Source of the DNA: Borreliella afzelii
GTDB taxonomy: Bacteria > Spirochaetota > Spirochaetia > Borreliales > Borreliaceae
Direction of reading: 5' to 3'
DNA length: 33,449 nt
Assembly (NCBI RefSeq): GCF_014202295.1
Contig: NZ_JACHGM010000006.1
Location: 1-33,449 of the forward strand
Under the pieces are notes generated by a model. It ran no database searches. It saw nothing but the letters and a program-made list of their open reading frames with translations, and was not told the DNA's origin. Positions 27,303 to 33,449 of this stretch are shown piece after piece (within the stretch, counting starts at the first letter, position 1; each line of letters begins with the position of its first letter). The translations under genes were made by a program, and so were the position numbers.

Positions 27303-27873
27303 TTAATAATTTTTTTTCCATATAGCAAGTAAATATTTTGGCAATATATAGAGATTATATATTCCTTCTTCAAACCCTTTTTTAGTTTTAAAAGGGAAAT
27401 TATATCTATGACTATCACGGTCATTCGGATGTCCTTTGGGGATATATTCAATTTTATTATTGAAAAAATTATGTGGTACATGATCACTAGGATTTGCTTT
27501 GCTTTTATAATCATTTTGATTATTTACTTGGTTTTTAATATTTTCCGCCATTTGATCTTGAAGATGTTTTTTGTAATTTTCAATTTTTTTATTATTCTAT
27601 CTTTTTTAAAATTTTTATAAATTTTCATATCGTCTTCTTTAACTTCTTTTATTCTTTCTAGTTTTTCTTCTATTGCATTTTTTTGAACTAAATTTTCTTT
27701 TATATTTTTGATTTATATCAAGATTGAATTCTTTTATTTTAGTTTTTAATTTTTCTTTTAATATATTTGAAATGCTGCTAAAAACAAAATTATTGCTAAT
27801 TTGTTTTAATATTTTTCTTTGTTTTATTTATTTTTTTAATTTAATTATCTTTAATTTTTTCTTTATAAATCAT
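27303..27873 (-). pseudogene. DUF228-like phage protein, decayed N-terminal part
   Basis: Readable pieces are SSISNILKEKLKTKIKEFNL and, in the open frame 27303-27551, MAENIKNQVNNQNDYKSKAN, PSDHVPHNFFNNKIEYIPKG, HPNDRDSHRYNFPFKTKKGF. A basic helix followed by 'NP..H.p...F...v..iPkG.p...ds.R.NFp' is what I recall for the cp32 DUF228 family, a putative virion component. Several frameshifts lie between 27560 and 27873. Confidence 0.45.
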
Positions 27874-28114
27874 AATAAATTTGAATTAAAAAGTAGAGTT
27901 TGAAATTAATAAACTATTACAGAATAACTTCAATAAAAAATAAACATTAAAAATACAAAAGTAAACTTTGAAATGAAAAGTAAACTTTTACAATATATTC
28001 CGAGTGACATTTTTAAAATTAAAGTTATATATAAAAAAATCTTTATAAAGTAATTATGATATTCATGAAAAAAATAGTATTTTTATAAAAAAATTAAAAT
28101 TAAGGATTTAATCT
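27874..28114. other. Gap between virion-gene block and the second partition module
   Basis: No coding signal. It contains one arm of the inverted AATGTCACTCGG pair (28000-28011). Confidence 0.4.
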
Positions 28115-28725
28115 TTATTTTTGGTTTTTACTATTTTCATATTGAGATATAAAATCTAATAGAATATCTTGCTTATCTTTAAAAAGTCTTTCTAAAATAA
28201 AATATACTCTTTTAGTATCTTGTTTACAACATTTATATAACTCCTTATCTTTTACTAAAATTCTAATAGGGATGTTTTCATTATAATCTTGATCTATATT
28301 ATCTTGTTTTATATCAATACCCAATGATTCTTGTTTTTGTATATATTGATATATAGCTACAAAGCCCAACTCTTTAATCTTATCTATTGATATAACACCC
28401 TCTAAAACTTTTTTATAAACTTTTAAATATAAATAAGTTTGAGTTTTTGCAATTACAAAAGGTTTTATAAACCCATTAAAACTTTTAAATCCATCATATT
28501 TATAAAGTTTTTTTGTTTTATTTCATATAAGATTTTCATTCTTTGAATTTTATTTTTAATATCTGACTATTAATTTAACCTTAATTGCTCTTTTAAATTA
28601 TTATAATTTTTTAAATCTTCATCATTAGTATTATTTAAATTAAGCAGTTTTTCATATTGAGAACCTTGAATTCCTCTATTATATAAATCTATTTCTTTTC
28701 TATCTTGTTTTTTAGTTTTTTCCAT
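28115..28725 (-). pseudogene. Second PF49 partition gene, broken
   Basis: The ATG at 28725 starts EKTKKQDRKEIDLYNRGIQG and NTNDEDLKNYNNLKEQLRL, then two stops and a frameshift near 28510; the restored frame gives GFKSFNGFIKPFVIAKTQTY, LYLKVYKKVLEGVISIDKIK, and the open C-terminal part (28369-28115) has QDTKRVYFILERLFKDKQDI. The family fingerprint GFKSFNGFIKPF.IAKTQ.Y is clear. It is clearly diverged from the intact PF49 at 10795, so it came from another plasmid type. Confidence 0.8.
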
Positions 28726-28763
28726 TTTTATCCCTTATTTATTTAATAATATTACTATAACTT

Positions 28764-28777
28764 GTTCGGTTTCGAAC
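28764..28777. promoter_or_regulatory. CG-containing dyad between PF32 and PF49 of module 2
   Basis: GTTCG-GTTT-CGAAC, placed between the end of the broken PF32 and the start of PF49, the same relative position as the palindrome at 11377-11398 in the intact module, but of different sequence. Confidence 0.4.
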
Positions 28778-28788
28778 CACTATTGTTT

Positions 28789-29549
28789 TTATAAACAAAG
28801 AATATTTCTTAAAGTGCTTCCTATTTCTTTATAATATTTTGCTTTTAAAGAAGGCTCTAAAAGTTTATTTATAATAATTTTTATACTATTATAAAAATGC
28901 ACCTTTCCTTTTATATACTTCCCATATTCTTTAAAAAGAGCATTCTCTAAATCTTTTAGTGTATTTCTATTTTTAATAAATTGATTTTCTACAATAGAAA
29001 TATTAAAAATTTTATTTCTAAGGCTTTGAATATCACCAATAGTTTCCATTAAAATAACTAAACTTTCTACTGGAGACCATCTCTCTACTTGAACCGGAAT
29101 TACAATATGATCTGAAACATTTAAAACATTTTTTAGTAAAAAGTCTAAACTAAGAGGAGTATCAATCAAAATATAGTCAAAATCAATGTCTATAATATTT
29201 TCATTTAAATGATAATTTAACTAACATCCTTATAGTCTATACCCTTTTCTGAGTTAAATTTTGCTAAAATAGGATGGGATGGAATTAAAGAAATATGATC
29301 ATTGATTTTATTAATACACTGATCAAAATAAACATCTCCTTTTAATATATTGTATAGATTAAACTTTTCAATATTAAAAACATATTTTCTAAAATAATAA
29401 GTTAAAGAATTTTGTGAGTCAAGATCAATTAATAATACTTTTTTAGATAAATTTTTAATCACATATGAAAAGAGTATTGAAAATATACTTTTGCTTACAC
29501 CTCCCTTAAGGCTTGCCATTGTTATAATAATTGGTTTTTTTGTATCCAT
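28789..29549 (-). pseudogene. Second PF32 ParA-type gene, broken
   Basis: The first frame (ATG 29549) has MDTKKPIIITMASLKGGVSKS, in which the Walker A GGVGKS is GGVSKS, then VLLIDLDSQNSLTYYFR. It stops at 29217. One base away the frame continues LNYHLNENIIDIDFDYILID, then DTPLSLDFLLKNVLNVSDHI and IPVQVERWSPVESLVILMET. The order and motifs are those of PF32. It differs much from the intact PF32 at 11399, so it marks a different compatibility type. Confidence 0.85.
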
Positions 29550-29855
29550 TTATCTATTATTCCTTTTTATGGTAATTTTTTGCTATAATATTTATATACT
29601 ATCTTTTCCATTTTTTTAAATGAGATATCGTATATTGATAATACTTAGTTTCTTTTTTAATTTTTTTCTTAATATAATTAGTATAAATAAAATTTCTTGT
29701 TCTGATTTTTACTGTCTTTTTATTGATTCCTTATTATTTAATCAATAAAGGATTTATTAAAATAATATCATTAATAATAACTTTTACATTAATTAATATT
29801 TTTTATTAGTTAAAATACTGTCTATAAAAATATAAGAAAAACTTTATAACAAAAA
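29550..29855. other. Gap between PF32 and DnaB-like pseudogenes
   Basis: No coding signal and no PF50 gene in the place where one would be expected. An inverted repeat with 10-bp arms (29719-29728 / 29740-29749, TTTATTGATT and complement) may be a terminator of the helicase gene. Confidence 0.4.
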
Positions 29856-31181
29856 TTATTCTTTATCCGAAAATCTTAAAATACTAGGATCAAAATTAAG
29901 ATCAATTTTTCCAATACTTCCATTTCTATTCTTTGCAACAATAACTGTTGTTGACAAAATTTCTGATTTAATTCTTGCATCGCTGACTTCTTGTTGACTC
30001 TTATTCCTATGCATTAAAATTACAACATCGGCCACATCTTGCTCTAATGCCCCAGACTCTCTTAAAGAGGCTAAACTTGGCTCTTTATCTTGTACATCCT
30101 CGTGTAAGCTGAGACAATGCTACTATAGGAATTTTTAAAGTTCTTGCAAGATCTTTTAGGGTTTTTGAAATAAATGCAACTTGTTCAAACCTAGGTTGAT
30201 TTCTTTGATTAATAGAAATTAAACCTAAATAATCAATAAAAATTATATCAACTCCATTTGACCTAACTATTCTTCTAATTTCAGAACATAAACTTAAAAT
30301 ATCCAAATTAGATTTACTATTGATAAGAAAATAAGTGTCTTTAAAATATTTTAAAGACAAATCAAGTTCTTTTTTTTCTATATCTCTTAAAAACTCATGT
30401 TGTATTTTAAAATGTAAAATTTTACTAAAAAAACTTAAAGATCTTTTAATTAAACTATCTGATGACATCTCAAGTGAAAAAAACCTACTTTATGTTTTTT
30501 ATAACACCAATATTTAATGCAATATTTAGTGCTAATGTAGTTTTTCCAACACTTGGTCTAGCCCCTATAATAATAAAATCCTCTTTTTTAAAACCTACTA
30601 AAATTTTATCGAGACTTTCAAAACCCGTTCTAAAGCCTTTAATTTAAATTCCTTCTAAATTAGTTCTATTTTTAATTTCATTTATAATTTCAAAAGATCT
30701 ATCTTTTAAATTAATATTAGAATTAAAGTCATAAATTAATTCTGAATTTAAAGTAAGAGAGTTTATATTATTTAAATTTGTATTAATTTCAATTGAAGTA
30801 TCTTCTTAAATTAAGAATTATATTCTTTAAAGAAGTAATTAATTTTCTTCTTAAAGAAAAGTCTTTAACAATTCTTGTATAATCTGCAACTGATTTTGAA
30901 AATGGGTAAAAACTAGCTAATTCAATCAAAGCATCATGATTATAATCTTTAATTTCAATCTTTAGCTTTTCAAGTTTATTAATTACAGAAATTGGCTCAA
31001 TTTTTATGTTTTTAGCAAAAAGATCCAACATAACTTGAAAAATAGATCCATAAAGTGAATAAAAAAAATCTTCTTTTTTTTTTAAAAAAACACTAATAAT
31101 ATCAATAACCGAAGAATCTGAAAAGATTGATGCTAAGATATTTTTTTCTGCATCAAGATTATAAAGCTTTAATTTATCCAT
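29856..31181 (-). pseudogene. Plasmid-borne DnaB-type replicative helicase, broken
   Basis: About 441 codons, the length of a DnaB. N-terminal domain (ATG 31181): YNLDAEKNILASIFSDSSVI, then FYPFSKSVADYTRIVKDFSL. The frame shifts near 30800. The linker and RecA domain follow: GFRTGFESLDK, IIIGARPSVGKTTLALNIAL (Walker A intact), FFSLEMSSDSLIKRSLSFF (after a shift in an A7 run, 30477-30483), NGVDIIFIDYLGLISI (Walker B), KTLKDLARTLKIPIVALSQL (H3), then after a shift near 30090 EPSLASLRESGALEQDVADV and closing RNGSIGKIDLNFDPSILRFS (stop 29856). At least one stop (TAA near 30645) lies outside homopolymers. DnaB unwinds the replication fork. Borrelia has a chromosomal dnaB; a plasmid copy beside ParA/PF49 genes suggests a replicon or phage that brought its own helicase. 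Confidence 0.85.
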
Positions 31182-31311
31182 TTAAAATTTCCTTTTTTAA
31201 GTAAAAAACTATTAAATTAAATTGCTCCTCAAATAAAGCCTTTGTAAGTTTTGGAAATTTATTTAGATAATTTTCATCAATTACTTTTAAAACATAATCT
31301 GGAGAGTAAAC
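31174..31311 (-). pseudogene. 3' end of a gene coupled to the DnaB-like gene
   Basis: An open minus-strand frame without start (VYSPDYVLKVIDENYLNKFP, KLTKALFEEQFNLIVFYLKK) ends at TAA 31174-31176 and overlaps the helicase ATG by 8 bp, as in an operon. The 5' part is cut off at about 31311. The product is not recognised; its position suggests a replication partner such as a loader or primase, but nothing in the sequence proves it. Confidence 0.4.
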
Positions 31312-31320
31312 AGGGATAAA

Positions 31321-31443
31321 GAATTATATGAGTTTGTAAAACAAGATATAAAAAGAGTAAATTATATTTTAAAAGAACTTTTGTATAATAGAAAAAGTAT
31401 TTTAGCTGATATTTTAAATAAATACAATAATGAAAGAAAATGA
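31321..31443 (+). pseudogene. Third PF49: C-terminal 40 codons, inverted
   Basis: ELYEFVKQDIKRVNYILKEL and LYNRKSILADILNKYNNERK, then TGA. It aligns with the C-terminus of the PF49 at 28115 (ELYKCCKQDTKRVYFILERL). It lies on the opposite strand, starts abruptly next to the truncated ORF at 31311, and so marks a recombination junction. Confidence 0.7.
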
Positions 31444-31682
31444 AATTATTCCTTGAGTTTAACGCAATTTTTAAATTTTAGCTAGAATTTTGAATTCAGT
31501 TTTATTATAGTTTCTGGTCGGAATTGCTTATAAATAGCAAAATAAATTGCCACAATTATACAATTTGAAATTATCTCAATATGTACTACACTTCAAAACA
31601 TTAACTATATAAATTTTTTATGAAATCTTTATAAAAAAGAATTAGCTTCGTTTTTGTAATTTAGATTAAAAAGGAGACAAGG

Positions 31683-32298
31683 TTGTTCTATATTAAAAAA
31701 TATCTAATTTTTATTCTATTATTAAACCTTATAAATTGCAATTTATCCAATAAAAACAAAAATTCAGAGCAGGAAGACGCCTATTATTAGTAGTCTTGAT
31801 AGTAATCAGAAACAAGCTTTCATATTCTTCAAGGACTTAGTTAAAAATAAACAGTATTCAAAAGATTTTGATCAAGCAATCAAAGAGCCTTTAGAAGCTT
31901 TGAAAGCACGGATAGAAGAATTAAAAAATGAAAACAAGCAGGATATTGAGCTGCAAAATAAGCTTGATCAAGGATTTAACTGCGACTATGACGATAGTAA
32001 AATGGAGAAATTATTTGTTCAACTTGGAAATGACAACGTGAAAAAATTTCTTCAACAATTACATCTCGTGCTAAAAGCTATTAATGACGGTACGCATATA
32101 AGCTTTACATCATTAAATCTTACACAAACACCAAAAACTTTAAGTGAAAAACAAGAAATAGTATTAGACGTTACAAAACGTAATTTATATATTCAATTTT
32201 ATTTTTACAGCAATGATATTTTTAGGGAAGGATATACTCCGGCAGAATATTTCTTCAACGAAGTAATGAAATATCATTTAGCAATGGATAATTACTAA
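31683..32298 (+). pseudogene. Lipoprotein gene, frameshifted after the signal peptide
   Basis: A TTG start at 31683 follows AAGGAG at 6 nt and opens a lipoprotein signal (YLIFILLLNLINC). After NLSNKNKNSEQEDAYY there is a stop; the next frame gives LDSNQKQAFIFFKDLVKNKQ, then KARIEELKNENKQDIELQNK, MEKLFVQLGNDNVKKFLQQL and ends FFNEVMKYHLAMDNY (stop 32298). Plan and wording (NxxYFxKFxLxLG versus EKLFVQLGND) recall the telomere-proximal lipoprotein next door, but I cannot name a family. As read, only the signal peptide and tether would be made. Confidence 0.55.
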
Positions 32299-32779
32299 AA
32301 GATATTTTAGTAGTTTGTTAACTGTTTTTTAAAGACAAATGAAAAAATGATCTAGTATTTTTTAGGTTTATATTCTTCCATTATTAATTTTTCCTTATTT
32401 ATGTTTTTAAACACAATATTGATTGATCTTTATTATCATCTATTAAAGCCTTAAAAATTAATAAAAACATTTATAAATAGGGTTTTAAAAAAATCAACTA
32501 AAGGTGTTGATTTAAGCGTAAAGCATTCTAATTTAAATTATCTTCTACAAAAGCAAGTATTTAAACTTATAATTCTTTTGTTTATATTTTTAATAAAATT
32601 TGATTTTAATAAAATCTAGTATTTAACAATTCTTGAGAAAAGATAAAATTGGTATATATCTATCTTTTAGAGGAATCTATCTTACCTAGCAGAACTTTTA
32701 AAAGTTTGCTAAAAATAGTATTTAGACAAATTTATATATTTGTAGATTGTTTTAGCAGTAAAGTGGAGAAGGAGTATAT
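32299..32779. other. Intergenic region before the right subtelomeric lipoprotein
   Basis: No gene seen. It contains a small hairpin (AAATCAAC 32491-32498 / GTTGATTT 32506-32513) and a 23-bp near-palindrome (32688-32710, AGCAGAACTTTTAAAAGTTTGCT with one mismatch) about 70 bp before the next start, possibly an operator or terminator. Confidence 0.4.
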
Positions 32780-33328
32780 ATGAGGATTTTGGTTGTTGGT
32801 GTTTGCATAATAACATTAGCTTTATTGGGCTGTTATTTGCCTTATAAGCAGGAACAAGCTGTCCAAACTTTTTTTGAGAATTCACAACAAAGTAGTGATA
32901 TGGGTTCTGACGAGATTGTTACTGAAGGCATATTTGCTAATTTAAAATTATATGAGGCTGAGCATCGTTTGTTGATTGATATAAAAGGGACTCTACACAC
33001 TTTACATAGTTTGAAAAATGGTACTCGAGAAATCCCTCCATTGACTGACTATAATGAGGAGTATTTTAATAAATTCTTTTTAAGCTTAGGTTCTGATCGA
33101 TCTAAAGAATTGATTAAGTTGTTTGGTAGGATAAAAAATGAGCAGGATGATGATAAATTTAAAGGAAAAGCCCATTGGCTATATTTCTGTATAAGGGAGC
33201 TATATTCTCTAGATATTAAGTATTCTGGTGAAGACGGGTATGAATATTATAGTGGTGGGAATGAGGTTGTTATACCTAGGCCTACTATTGATGAACAATA
33301 TTTAAAAGTGAAGAAAGTAATAGGATAG
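32780..33328 (+). CDS. Telomere-proximal lipoprotein (BBQ03/Arp-like family)
   Basis: 182 residues. A strong AAGGAG lies before the ATG. The signal peptide ends at Cys18 (GVCIITLALLGC), followed by YLPYKQEQAVQTFFENSQQS, IFANLKLYEAEHRLLIDIKG, PPLTDYNEEYFNKFFLSLGS, WLYFCIRELYSLDIKYSGED. I recall this fingerprint from a Borrelia lipoprotein family that sits next to telomeres of linear plasmids (BBQ03-like, related to Arp/BBF01); the name is from memory and not certain. It is surface-exposed in known members. The frame is intact, unlike its left neighbour. Confidence 0.75.
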   Translation: MRILVVGVCIITLALLGCYLPYKQEQAVQTFFENSQQSSDMGSDEIVTEGIFANLKLYEAEHRLLIDIKGTLHTLHSLKNGTREIPPLTDYNEEYFNKFFLSLGSDRSKELIKLFGRIKNEQDDDKFKGKAHWLYFCIRELYSLDIKYSGEDGYEYYSGGNEVVIPRPTIDEQYLKVKKVIG

Positions 33329-33355
33329 TAGGTTTAATCAGTTTTAGGTTAAAGA

Positions 33356-33449
33356 TATTTGAATCTCTGAAGGTTAGCTTTTATACTAAATAATAATTAT
33401 ATATATAATTATTATTTAGTATAAAAGCTAACCTTCAGAGATTCAAATA
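33356..33449. repeat. Right telomere, hairpin read-through palindrome
   Basis: A second perfect 94-bp palindrome, centred at 33402/33403 on the same kind of AT core. TAGTATA is at 33417-33423 (14 nt from the centre), with its complement at 33382-33388. The outer half would be the complement strand of the inner half. Its arm sequence beyond the boxes differs from the left end. Confidence 0.93.

Larger units (their letters stand above)
25243..28013. repeat. Inverted 12-bp repeat AATGTCACTCGG flanking the virion-gene block
   Basis: AATGTCACTCGG at 25244-25255 recurs inverted at 28000-28011, and similarity extends on both sides (AATTTT before, AT after). The pair encloses 2.7 kb with the coiled-coil gene and virion-protein remnants. 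GC-containing words of this length are rare in this sequence, so the pairing is unlikely to be chance. Confidence 0.45.

Noticed and set aside
1..33449. tRNA or rRNA genes
   Set aside because: No cloverleaf or rRNA-like segment was noticed, as expected for a Borrelia plasmid.

Overview
The window reads as a complete linear plasmid of a Lyme-group spirochaete (Borrelia/Borreliella). Both ends are perfect 94-bp palindromes (1-94 and 33356-33449). This is how covalently closed hairpin telomeres look when an assembly runs round the hairpin; the real tips would be at about 47/48 and 33402/33403. The sequence is very AT-rich and carries families found only in Borrelia: Bdr, Mlp, OspD, PFam54/P35 lipoproteins, PF32/PF49/PF50/PF57-62 plasmid-maintenance proteins, ERF and DUF1473 cp32-phage proteins, and a large BBE02/BBH09-like restriction-modification enzyme. 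The species is not determined.

Layout. 0.1-2.8 kb: subtelomeric ORF, intact bdr, decayed PF50, and a phage-like fragment with a Gly/Pro-rich tail. 2.8-9.4 kb: a lipoprotein graveyard with one intact PFam54 lipoprotein (3923-4759) among remnants of other PFam54 genes, a P37-like gene, ospD and a CspZ-like gene. 9.8-15.1 kb: replicon core, with intact PF57/62, PF50, PF32 (ParA) and PF49 in one minus-strand operon, a control/origin region at 13.8-14.2 kb, and an ERF gene with an amber codon on the other side. 15.2-18.2 kb: cp32-type prophage debris (mlp, bdr, BlyB-like, DUF1473 and neighbours), mostly broken. 18.2-19.4 kb: a second, truncated PF57/62 with its own copy of the control region. 19.8-25.7 kb: a defence-type block with an intact 1070-aa type IIG-like R-M enzyme, a decayed tyrosine recombinase, a decayed HsdR-N/DUF5655-like endonuclease and a small coiled-coil gene. 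25.7-31.4 kb: a decayed phage-plasmid-like block with virion-protein remnants, second PF49 and PF32 pseudogenes and a plasmid-borne DnaB-type helicase pseudogene. 31.7-33.3 kb: one broken and one intact lipoprotein gene next to the right telomere.

Only about a dozen genes look intact. Those at 10.8-13.8 kb would replicate and partition the plasmid, the R-M enzyme would police incoming DNA, and the PFam54, telomere-proximal and Bdr proteins are surface or membrane products. The many partial replication modules (one intact set, a second PF50, a second PF57/62, a second PF32/PF49 and a third PF49 tail) indicate a mosaic built by repeated fusion of linear plasmids. Many lesions are indels in A/T runs, so some could be sequencing errors, but several are clear nonsense substitutions outside runs.
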